A DNA stretch of 7,779 nt from JBOGVZ01 sp050692985 (GCA_050692985.1 JBOGVZ010000084.1:1-7779); one strand, 5' to 3'. Shown: positions 1 through 5,378, numbered from the stretch's first letter. Program-made: numbers and translations. Notes: generated by a model from the sequence alone, not told the origin.

Positions 1-2
1 CG

Positions 3-77
3 GAGTCCATGGCCAAGATCGGGACGGAGATCGAAGGGGGTGAGCTCACGAAGGAGCTGGTCGCAGCGATCGCCTAG
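3..77 (+). CDS. C-terminal tail of an unidentified protein (5' end outside window)
   Basis: The frame is open from the left edge and ends at TAG (75-77), giving a 24-residue tail that ends ELTKELVAAIA. The tail is mixed charged and helical. I do not recognise the family. The stop is followed at once by an AGGAGG-like ribosome binding site and an ATG at 87, the usual spacing between co-directional operon genes, which supports reading this strand. An overlapping minus-strand reading (ending at a TAG at 73-75 region, tail LVDFDTAILSS) is also open and cannot be excluded from so short a piece. Confidence 0.4.
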   Translation, partial: ESMAKIGTEIEGGELTKELVAAIA

Positions 78-128
78 GAGGAGAGGATGGCGGTGTCAAA
101 GTCCACCAACTTGCGGGACTCGGCCCCT
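76..128 (+). pseudogene. Ribosome binding site and first codons of a possible gene, cut off near 127
   Basis: AGGAGGAGAGG (76-86) lies directly before an ATG at 87, a good Shine-Dalgarno site just after the preceding stop. The first ~14 codons read MAVSKSTNLRDSAP. The frame then runs antisense through a recognisable sigma-factor fragment and becomes rich in Arg, Ser and Pro, so the real reading cannot continue past about 127. I read this as the 5' end of a gene whose remainder was replaced at a junction. Family unknown. It may be spurious if the minus strand is the coding strand here. Confidence 0.3.
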
Positions 129-258
129 GGACGATGTCCTCGGCAGCATGCGTGTCGCCCGTCACGAGATAGGCGAGCCTATAGGCCTTGTTCCAGTTCC
201 TCTCGTAGAGATCGGAAAGCCGATCCCGCTCTGCCTCGTTGCTCACCACGACATCCAT
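127..258 (-). pseudogene. N-terminal fragment of an ECF (sigma-70 family) sigma factor
   Basis: From ATG 258 the minus strand reads 44 residues, including LYERNWNKAYRLAYLVTGD and then THAAEDIVQ. This matches the start of sigma region 2 in extracytoplasmic-function sigma factors: YRLA-x-L-x-TGD-x-x-x-AEDIVQ, normally followed by EAF-x-R. After Q44 the frame gives a Ser/Pro-rich stretch with no sigma-like sequence, and no other frame resumes region 2. The rest of region 2 and all of region 4 (about 130 of ~170 residues) are therefore missing. The piece cannot make a working sigma factor. Its codon use is less GC-biased than the genes right of 1345. The abrupt loss of homology at 127 marks a deletion, insertion or assembly junction. 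The family call for the fragment is confident; the cause of truncation is not. Confidence 0.75.
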
Positions 259-587
259 ATAGGCGCCTCTTCGCTCTCTTCTTCCGATCTTACGAAAATC
301 TCCATCTCACCCGGGCTCACCCAGGACTTCTCATAGCTAATGACACGCTGGGGGAGGAGGATTGATCGGTGGCGGCGTGAGATAGGGGTGGCGATGCGAA
401 CATCCTGAATCACCAGCAGGCAGCGGGACCACACACCAGTCTTTTGGGGACATCCTCAAGGGGTTGCACCGGAACAGGCAGGTGGACAAGGCCCCACTAC
501 CGTGTGCTGCTGGCTCGCTGATCGTCCTCATGGATTCACTTGAAGGAGGAGCACCGTGTTCGCGCTACGCTCAATCGGGAAGCCATT
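259..587. other. Gene-poor stretch of lower GC
   Basis: I see no convincing gene in these ~330 bases. Short open frames on both strands are rich in Pro, His, Ser and Arg and show no family resemblance. The part next to 258 would be the leader of the sigma-factor fragment; I see no clear -35/-10 pair there. A good ribosome-binding-like string (GAAGGAGGAG, ending at 551) precedes a GTG at 556, but the frame that follows runs antisense to the membrane-protein gene ending at 588. It is either fortuitous or another cut-off gene start. No hairpin followed by a T-run was seen after the 588 stop. Confidence 0.5.
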
Positions 588-1238
588 TCACCACATCAAC
601 CGAACCCCGCTAATAAGGAAGAAGAGGCCGACCCCCGCCAGGAGAGACCCGCTCATCAGCGAAATCTTCGCCTCGAGATGGACCAAGGCGGGAAGTAGTC
701 GATCCAGCTTGGAAGCTGACCCTGCTCCCGTAACGGCGAAGGCAATCAACGGGACGGATCGAGCCAAGCCATAGGCGCCGAAGAGAAGAGCCCCCAGGAA
801 CCAGTTCTGCTGAAGGATCGCCCATAGTGGAATCAGGTAGAAACTACTGAACGTTATGATGGTGGCAAGACCGACCCCAAGACCTGCTCCATACAAGAAA
901 GAGGCCAGCGACAGTGGAAACCGCCAACGCCAGTGGTTAGGTACCTGGCGCGCGATCTCCAGGCGAGGAAGGGTCGCGATTCCAGCATCGTGCAGGCTAT
1001 AGGCGACCCCAACGACCCCGAGGGCGAGCATCCGCACACTGGGCTCCAGTCGAGGCAAGGCAACCTGCCCCAACACCCCGAGCGCGGCACCCAAGAGAGC
1101 CGCACTGGTACTACTTCCAATCATGTGGAGTAGGACCGCCTTGAATCGCGGACTGCCGGATAACCCTTCGCTTGAGGGGCAGCACGCTACCCACCATCGA
1201 AAGTCCTCAAGGAGACCAAAGGCTTGCCAAGCCCACAA
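588..1238 (-). CDS. Polytopic membrane protein of unknown function
   Basis: The frame reads up to 216 residues from a TTG at 1238. A 178-residue version starts at ATG 1124. About five hydrophobic segments are visible. In the long version they lie near residues 42-62, 68-84, 109-140, 143-165 and 194-214, the last close to the end. Between segments two and three a polar stretch reads PRLEIARQVPNHWRWRFP, followed by YGAGLGVGLATIITF and FGAYGLARSVPLI. The Gly-rich, Pro-containing helices resemble small actinobacterial membrane proteins of the CcdA/TauE-like type, but I cannot name a family. The TTG start overlaps the upstream gene by 32 bases. Residues before M39 (CPSSEGLSGSPRFKAVLLH) look protein-like, so either the TTG is real or the two genes were one gene broken by a frameshift near 1207-1238. 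Codon use is clearly less GC-rich than in the genes to the right. Confidence 0.6.
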   Translation of the reverse strand: MWAWQAFGLLEDFRWWVACCPSSEGLSGSPRFKAVLLHMIGSSTSAALLGAALGVLGQVALPRLEPSVRMLALGVVGVAYSLHDAGIATLPRLEIARQVPNHWRWRFPLSLASFLYGAGLGVGLATIITFSSFYLIPLWAILQQNWFLGALLFGAYGLARSVPLIAFAVTGAGSASKLDRLLPALVHLEAKISLMSGSLLAGVGLFFLISGVRLMW

Positions 1239-1452
1239 ACACTGCTACCACCACAATGAGGACGACCCGAAGATTCATGAGCTCTTCGAACGGTAGCAGT
1301 GCGAGGCCGGCGCCGCACGCTGCGGACGTTGCAAGTGAAAGCATCGACCAGATCCGCTCGGTGGCCACGGCCTCCTCCCGGCGCATCCCGGGTGTCTGGG
1401 CGGTATCGTCCTTCCGCTCCTCGGCGCGGATCACCCTGATTCCCTCCGCCAT
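1207..1452 (-). CDS. Small membrane protein, 81 aa, unknown function
   Basis: ATG 1452-1450 overlaps the thioesterase stop in a TGATG arrangement (1-bp overlap), which fits translational coupling. The first ~36 residues are polar and charged. Two hydrophobic segments follow: residues ~36-53 (LSLATSAACGAGLALLPF) and ~59-78 (MNLRVVLIVVVAVFVGLASL). No family is recognised. Composition changes inside the gene: codons 1-36 mostly end in G/C, whereas later codons often use CTT, GCA, CTA, AAT, TTT and TCT. The break falls near 1344. It may be the edge of transferred or misjoined DNA, in which case the product is a chimera. The short length and the 32-bp overlap with the next gene also allow it to be the 5' part of a frameshifted larger membrane protein. 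Confidence 0.5.
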   Translation of the reverse strand: MAEGIRVIRAEERKDDTAQTPGMRREEAVATERIWSMLSLATSAACGAGLALLPFEELMNLRVVLIVVVAVFVGLASLWSP

Positions 1453-1901
1453 CAGAACGCGCCGGGGGCGGGGAGCACGATGAACGTGGCCGTGGCCCGG
1501 GCCAGCAGGCGGCCCCGGCCGTCGAGCACTTCGGCCTCGCCGTAGCCCATCCGCGTGCCGAGATGCACCGTCCGGCCCCGGCCGACCAGCCGGTTCCCCT
1601 CGCCCTTGGCCAGGAAGTGCACGTTGAGCTGGGCGGTTCGATGGGTGTGGCCCGGGGGGAGCTTCGAACGCAGGGCCAGGCCGATCGAGGTGTCGGCGAG
1701 CGCCGAGATCACCCCGCCGTGGACGATGCGCTGGGGGTTGAAGTGGTGGTCCTGGAGCTCCATGGCCAGCTCGGCCTTGCCGTTTCCCACGGCCACCAGC
1801 TCCATGCCGGCCCACCGGTGGAACGGCGAGGAGCGGATCCGCTCCGTCAGGGCCTCGAGGTGGTCCGCGGTGAGCCCGGTCCCCGGCTCGAACTCGTCCA
1901 T
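1452..1901 (-). CDS. PaaI-family hotdog-fold acyl-CoA thioesterase
   Basis: This 149-residue protein has the usual length and layout of the PaaI/YbgC-like hotdog thioesterases, cytoplasmic enzymes that hydrolyse acyl- or aryl-CoA thioesters. The signature is clear: F54-N-P-x-x-x-V-H61-G62-G63 followed by A69-D70, where the HGG loop and the Asp seven residues after G63 form the active site of the HGGxxxxxxD subgroup. The C-terminal strands (QLNVHFL, GRGRTVHLG, ARATATFIVL) complete the fold. ATG 1901 is preceded by GGAGG at a normal distance. The gene lies 31 bases after the AhpD-like gene and is coupled by TGATG to the next gene. The substrate cannot be read from sequence; its place in the operon suggests it hydrolyses a CoA thioester made or consumed by a neighbour. 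Confidence 0.9.
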   Translation of the reverse strand: MDEFEPGTGLTADHLEALTERIRSSPFHRWAGMELVAVGNGKAELAMELQDHHFNPQRIVHGGVISALADTSIGLALRSKLPPGHTHRTAQLNVHFLAKGEGNRLVGRGRTVHLGTRMGYGEAEVLDGRGRLLARATATFIVLPAPGAF

Positions 1902-1932
1902 CGCTCCCTCCGGTCCGGCGGTCGGGGCGAGT

Positions 1933-2535
1933 CTATCCCGACCCGCGGTCGTCCTCGGGGCGGCCCCACGGGCGGATGAAGTCCTCGTCCTCCACCCCCA
2001 GGGCGTCGGACACCCGGGTGATGTAGGCGAAGTAGCCGATCACCTGGACGGCGTCGTGGATGGCCCAGTCGTCGAACCCGTGGGCGCGCAGCTCGTCGAG
2101 GTCCTTCGGCGACATCCGCTGCTGGTCGTGCGTCAGCTTGGCCGCGAACGAGCACAGGGCCCGGTCGGCGGCGGCGAGCGGCGCGGACCGCCAGTCCCGA
2201 GCCACGGCGTGGACCAGGGCATCGGCCTCCTCCTCCGGTGTCGCTTGCTCGTCGACCTCGTCACGGAGGTCGTGGGCGTGGGCCTGCGTTCAGTAGTGGC
2301 ACTCGAGCTCGGCCGAGACCACCGTGGCCAGCATCTCCCGCTGGACCCGGGACAGCGGCGACTCGCCCTTCATGATCGTCTGGTAGAAGCGCATGCTGTC
2401 CCGCAGCGCCTCCGGGTTCACGCTCATGATGTGGACGATGTGCCACACCCGGTCCGCCCGCTCCACGGCGGCGTCGAACTCCTCCTTGAGGACGCCGGTA
2501 GCCTCCTCGATGGGGACCTGCTCGATCCACGGCAC
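1933..2535 (-). CDS. AhpD/CMD-like peroxidase-related selenoprotein (in-frame UGA = Sec82)
   Basis: The 200-residue reading starts at GTG 2535 (MPWIEQVPIEEATG) and ends at TAG 1933, with one in-frame TGA at 2292-2290. The same frame continues seamlessly as T-Q-A-H-A-H-D-L-R and on through a helical domain typical of the carboxymuconolactone decarboxylase/AhpD superfamily, close to the uncharacterised peroxidase-related group (~180-200 aa). The TGA replaces the second Cys of CxxC: E67-x11-C79-H-Y-U82-x3-H86. This matches the spacing of the AhpD catalytic set (Glu, Cys, Cys, His). A SECIS-like hairpin follows the UGA. Family knowledge suggests thiol-dependent peroxide reduction or disulfide exchange in the cytoplasm. 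Selenocysteine insertion is inferred, since no selA/B/C/D genes are in the window. The gene starts 12 bases after the aminotransferase stop, in the same operon, with only a weak ribosome binding site. A simple nonsense mutation is less likely, as the downstream half keeps full coding character and the catalytic His. Confidence 0.88.
2253..2272 (-). promoter_or_regulatory. Candidate bacterial SECIS hairpin
   Basis: In the mRNA, 17 bases separate the UGA (2292-2290) from a perfect 7-bp stem, CGACCUC pairing with GAGGUCG, that closes a 6-nt loop CGUGAC. The loop begins 24 bases after the UGA. That lies in the range known for bacterial SECIS elements, and a G at loop position 2 followed by U resembles the GU of the E. 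coli fdhF loop recognised by SelB. The hairpin is inside the coding region, as in bacteria generally, and encodes HDLRDEVD. Confidence 0.75.
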
Positions 2536-2547
2536 GGCGCTTCGAGT

Positions 2548-3651
2548 CTAGCCGCGACCGAGCGCGTCCAGGGCCGCCGCCACGTCCGTCTCGTCGTTGA
2601 AGGCGTGGAAGCCCAGCCGAACGAAGCCGCCCCGGACCGCCCCCACCACCCGCCGCTCCAGGAGCCCCCGGCGGAGGGCCACGGGGTCCGGGACCTCGAG
2701 AGCCACGATGTGGGTGGGCTCCTCCTGGGGCACGGTGCGGAACCCCCGCCCCCGGAGCCCCTCGCGGAGCTCGGCGGCCAGGGCCAGGCACCGGGCCTCC
2801 ACGGCGGCCGGGTCGAGGGACAGGATCAGGCCCAGGGCCGCCCGGGCCCCCACCCAGGGGAACCACGCCAGCGAGATGTCCAGCTTGCGGGCCTCCTGCG
2901 GCATCCGCAGCGGACCCCCGTAGTACTCCTCGTAGGGGCGCTCCACGCTCTTCCAGTTTGGGGCCAGCGGCGCCAGCTCGTCGATCCGGTCCTCGCGGAC
3001 GTGCAGCCACGATGTCCCGCGTGGAGCCAGCAGCCACTTGTACCCGTGGCAGGCCACGTAGTCCGCACGGATCGCTTCCTGGTCGAACCGCAGCACCCCC
3101 AGGGCCTGGGTGCCGTTGACGAACAACCGGGCCTCCACGGCGCGGGCCCGCTCGGCCACGTCGGCGATCCGGACCCGGTAGCCGTTCGAGGACTGCACCT
3201 CGCTGACCGTCACCAGCACCGTCCCCTCGGTGATGGCCTCCACAAGCGCCTCCGTGCTCACCACGCCGTCGGTGGCCGGCACCTCCACCACCTGGAAGCC
3301 CCGGTCCCGCAGCGCCAGCCACGGGAACAGGTTGCTCTGGAACTCCCGCTCACCGACCACCACGCGCCCCGGGGGGAGCGAGGCCGCCACGGTGGCCGCG
3401 GCCTCCGCCACGGTGGGCAGCAGGGCCACCCCGGTCGCCTGCCCCCCGATGAGCCGGGCGAACTGCTCCCTGGTGGCGTCGGCCTCCTCCTCCCAGGCCT
3501 GCCACGAGCCCTCGCCCTGCTCCCATTCGCCCTCCACCCGCCGCAGGGCTTCCAGCACCGGCCGGGCCGCCGGCGGCAGCGTGGCGGCGTTCAGCCAGAC
3601 CTTGTGCTGGAGAGCCGGGAACAGGGCCCGGAACGCCGCGAAGTCGGTCAT
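2548..3651 (-). CDS. Class V aminotransferase-fold PLP-dependent enzyme
   Basis: This 367-residue cytoplasmic enzyme has the full layout of the class V (NifS/kynureninase/isopenicillin-N-epimerase-like) fold-type I PLP enzymes. The N-terminal segment is W19-L-N-A-A-T-L-P-P. The cofactor region includes E103-F-Q-S-N and V149-S-E-V-Q-S-S-N-G. The Schiff-base lysine is K205 in ACHGYKWLLAPRGT. A C-terminal arm reads RGGFVRLGFHAFNDETDV. The residue that normally pairs with the PLP pyridine nitrogen is Asp (D-x-x-Q), but here it is N179 (VNGTQALG; codon AAC), which is unusual. The C-terminal loop lacks the active-site Cys of cysteine desulfurases and selenocysteine lyases, so it is not expected to mobilise S or Se by that route. 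ATG 3651 overlaps the glycosyltransferase stop by 4 bp (ATGA). Substrate unknown. Its closeness to the selenoprotein is interesting but not evidence of selenium chemistry. Confidence 0.9.
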   Translation of the reverse strand: MTDFAAFRALFPALQHKVWLNAATLPPAARPVLEALRRVEGEWEQGEGSWQAWEEEADATREQFARLIGGQATGVALLPTVAEAAATVAASLPPGRVVVGEREFQSNLFPWLALRDRGFQVVEVPATDGVVSTEALVEAITEGTVLVTVSEVQSSNGYRVRIADVAERARAVEARLFVNGTQALGVLRFDQEAIRADYVACHGYKWLLAPRGTSWLHVREDRIDELAPLAPNWKSVERPYEEYYGGPLRMPQEARKLDISLAWFPWVGARAALGLILSLDPAAVEARCLALAAELREGLRGRGFRTVPQEEPTHIVALEVPDPVALRRGLLERRVVGAVRGGFVRLGFHAFNDETDVAAALDALGRG

Positions 3652-4763
3652 CCTCGATACACCTCCAGGGTGGCCCGGGCCGTCCGGGCCCAGGAGAACT
3701 CGGTTGCCCGGGCTCGCCCGGCCTCCGTGAGCCGGGCGGCCAGGGTCCGGTCGGTCAGGACCCGTTCGATCGCCTGGGCCAGCTCCTCGACCGAGTGCGG
3801 GGACGCCGTCAGGGCGGCGTCACCGGCGACCTCCGGGAGCGAGGAGGAGCTCGACACGATCATCGGGATCCCCCGGGCCATGGCGTCCACCACCGGGAGC
3901 CCGAAGCCCTCGTACAGCGACGGGTAGGCGAAGGCGTCGGCGCCCCGGTACAGCGCATCGAGCTCGTCGGGCTCCACCCGTCCGGTGCGAACCACCTCCC
4001 CGGCCGCGGGGATCGCCAGCTCGCGTTCCAGGGCATCGCCGCCCCAGCCCGGCGGCCCCGCCAGGACCAGCGCGTGGGGGAGCTCGGACCTGGCCACGGC
4101 CCGGCGATAGGCGCGGACCAGCCGCACCAGGTTCTTCCTCGGCTCCAGCGTGCCCACGAACAGCAGGTACGGGCGGGGGATCCGCAGGCGGTCCACGGCC
4201 GGGCCCGGGTCTCCGGCCGAGGCCGGGAGCGTGGCGGCCAGGGGGGTGACGTGGATCTTGCCGGCGTCCGCCCCGGCCCGGTCCACCAGATCGCGGGCGG
4301 TGTGCTCGGACACCGCCACCAGGGCGTCCGCGTGGCGCACGGCCCGCCGCAGCCCCATCCGGTACATCGTGCGCCACGCCGGGGGGAACAGCCGTGGCTC
4401 CACCAGGAAGGCCAGGTCATGCACGGTGACCACCAGCCGCTGGCCCGGTCCCGCGGGGGGGACCGCGGCCGGGGAGGGGGAGTGGAGCACGTCCTGCCCC
4501 CGGAGCGGCTCGGGCAGCGCGGGGAGCCCGGCCAGCGCCCATCCCGGGTACAGCGTCCGGATGCCCCGGCGCAAGGGCACCACCGGCAGGTCCGCGGCCC
4601 ACCCCTCGGGCAACGAGCGGCCCTCCGCCCGGGCGTGGAACAGGGTGATGGCCACCTCGGGGTCGGCGGCCATCAGGGCGGGGACGAGCTCGCCGACGTA
4701 GGTCCCGATCCCGCCGGGCACCCGGGCCAGGAGCTGGTCGACCTGGAACGCGACCGAGGTCAC
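3648..4763 (-). CDS. GT4-family glycosyltransferase
   Basis: This 371-residue GT-B-fold glycosyltransferase starts at GTG 4763, where GTGA overlaps the cupin stop by 4 bp. The open frame extends further upstream only by reading the cupin gene out of frame. The N-terminal domain has the donor/acceptor loop PGGIGTYVGEL (residues 16-26), then VHDLAFL and ADALVAVSEHTARDL. The C-terminal Rossmann domain starts at YLLFVGTLEPRKN (199-211) and carries the nucleotide-sugar site DELDALYRGADAFAYPSLYEGFGLPVV (266-292 in part). The usual E-x7-E motif reads E285-GFGLPVV-D293, with Asp as its second acidic residue. GT4 enzymes transfer sugars from NDP-sugars to lipids, glycans or small molecules at the cytoplasmic face or in the cytosol. 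No transmembrane segment is seen. Donor and acceptor are not predictable here. It couples by ATGA to the PLP enzyme. Confidence 0.92.
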   Translation of the reverse strand: MTSVAFQVDQLLARVPGGIGTYVGELVPALMAADPEVAITLFHARAEGRSLPEGWAADLPVVPLRRGIRTLYPGWALAGLPALPEPLRGQDVLHSPSPAAVPPAGPGQRLVVTVHDLAFLVEPRLFPPAWRTMYRMGLRRAVRHADALVAVSEHTARDLVDRAGADAGKIHVTPLAATLPASAGDPGPAVDRLRIPRPYLLFVGTLEPRKNLVRLVRAYRRAVARSELPHALVLAGPPGWGGDALERELAIPAAGEVVRTGRVEPDELDALYRGADAFAYPSLYEGFGLPVVDAMARGIPMIVSSSSSLPEVAGDAALTASPHSVEELAQAIERVLTDRTLAARLTEAGRARATEFSWARTARATLEVYRG

Positions 4764-5065
4764 GGCCGGGAGGCCTCGATGCAGGACACGCCCTGGGGGC
4801 CGACGGTGGCTGCGTGCTCGGTCCCCGGCTCGATGTCGAGCCGGTCGCCCGGGCCCAGGCCGACGTCCCGGCCGTGCATGTGGAAGGTGATCCCTCCCAA
4901 CAGGCAGTACAGGACCTTGTGGTAGGGGTGGTCGTGCCACCCGTAGGTGTCGCCGGGCCCGTTCGACCACCGCCTGGCCGTTCCCAGCCCCTCGCCCCGG
5001 AGCCGTCCCTCGACCTCGCCGAGGCTCTCTGCCGACCCGGTCCCCGGTGTCTTCCGCACCCCCAT
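4760..5065 (-). CDS. Small single-domain cupin protein
   Basis: This 101-residue protein is a minimal beta-barrel cupin. Motif 1 reads G42-W-H44-D-H46-P-Y-H49-K-V-L-Y followed by G57-G58-I-T-F, and motif 2 reads G73-D-R-L-D-I-E-P80-G-T-x-H84. H44, H46 and H84 are the expected metal ligands. The Glu usually four residues after the second His is replaced (H49/K50), so metal binding, if any, may use H49. Such small cupins are often metal-binding sugar or small-molecule isomerases, dioxygenases or sensors; the specific activity is not evident. It is the first gene of the minus-strand run. I chose ATG 5065, although no strong ribosome binding site precedes it. A TACGCT -10-like box just upstream suggests a near-leaderless transcript. 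Confidence 0.85.
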   Translation of the reverse strand: MGVRKTPGTGSAESLGEVEGRLRGEGLGTARRWSNGPGDTYGWHDHPYHKVLYCLLGGITFHMHGRDVGLGPGDRLDIEPGTEHAATVGPQGVSCIEASRP

Positions 5066-5073
5066 GGCCCGCT

Positions 5074-5079
5074 AGCGTA
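5074..5079 (-). promoter_or_regulatory. Possible -10 box (TACGCT) for the cupin operon
   Basis: The minus strand carries TACGCT, a fit to the actinobacterial TAnnnT -10 pattern, ending 8 bases before the cupin ATG. This would place the transcription start within a few bases of the start codon, which would explain the missing ribosome binding site. No convincing -35 element is visible 17 bases upstream, where the tandem repeats begin. Confidence 0.25.
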
Positions 5080-5090
5080 CCCAGTGGAGG

Positions 5091-5164
5091 CGCGGCGGCG
5101 AGCCCCCAGATGCCCAACGGCGCGGCGGGGAGCCCCAGATGCCGACGGCCCCAGATGCCGACGG
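5091..5164. repeat. Tandem repeat, 2.5 units, upstream of the cupin gene
   Basis: Unit 1 (5091-5120, 30 bases) and unit 2 (5121-5148, 28 bases) share the start CGCGGCGG, the middle AGCCCC(C)AGATGCC and the end ACGG. A partial third unit (5149-5164) repeats the last 16 bases of unit 2 exactly, CCCCAGATGCCGACGG. The array ends 25 bases before the cupin start codon. It could hold operator sites or be a neutral minisatellite. It has no spacers, so it is not a CRISPR array. Confidence 0.8.
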
Positions 5165-5180
5165 GGGGCGGCGGCTTTCA

Positions 5181-5279
5181 CGACCCCGGGGGCCCGAGTC
5201 GCTCCCGCAACGTGAGGGACCGGCCGCATCGTCCGAGATCGCTGCTTCCACACGTTGCTCCGCTTGGCCCCCGGGGTCG
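5181..5279. repeat. Long nested inverted repeat in the intergenic region
   Basis: The outer arms 5181-5194 and 5266-5279 are perfect 14-bp reverse complements (CGACCCCGGGGGCC and its complement). Inside them 5207-5214 (GCAACGTG) pairs perfectly with 5251-5258 (CACGTTGC). The two pairs are nested and almost concentric, separated by a 12/7-base asymmetric internal loop, with a 36-base apical region. A transcript could form a large two-part stem. There is no T-run after it, so it is not a typical terminator. The outer arms are GC-only in part and each is nearly self-palindromic, which raises the chance of coincidence for that pair alone. Confidence 0.6.
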
Positions 5280-5370
5280 CTGCGCCGCCGCTCGGGGCGC
5301 GGGGGCCGCCGCCCCCACGCCACCTCTTCTGTGGGGCATGGGCAGGCGGCAAGCATCCGTGGGGCATCCG

Positions 5371-5378
5371 GCCGATAA
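5371..5378 (+). promoter_or_regulatory. Sigma-28 (FliA/WhiG)-like -10 element
   Basis: GCCGATAA matches the classical sigma-28 -10 consensus at all eight positions. A TAAA -35 element is not present at the expected 15-16 base distance (the sequence there is AGCA), so this is only half a promoter. It lies 111 bases upstream of the regulator start codon, on the right strand. CCGATA occurs again at 5396-5401. Confidence 0.25.

Noticed and set aside
556..774. Small plus-strand gene after a GGAGGAG site
   Set aside because: The frame runs antisense through the end of the membrane-protein gene and shows no recognisable features.
1933..2535. Two separate genes (2290-2535 and 1933-2205) instead of one
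   Set aside because: The first would end right at CHY before the second redox residue, and the second would start without the catalytic His. The frame between them is open apart from the TGA and reads like the family.
2548..3651. Selenocysteine lyase or cysteine desulfurase supplying selenium
   Set aside because: The C-terminal loop has no catalytic Cys; only the general class V fold is supported.
1555..3927. A very long plus-strand open frame (790 codons)
   Set aside because: It is antisense to the thioesterase, selenoprotein, PLP enzyme and part of the glycosyltransferase, all of which have clear family motifs. Its product is low-complexity (His, Arg, Gly, Pro, Val), as expected for a shadow frame in GC-rich DNA.
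5091..5164. CRISPR array
   Set aside because: Repeats are head-to-tail without unique spacers and no cas genes are present.
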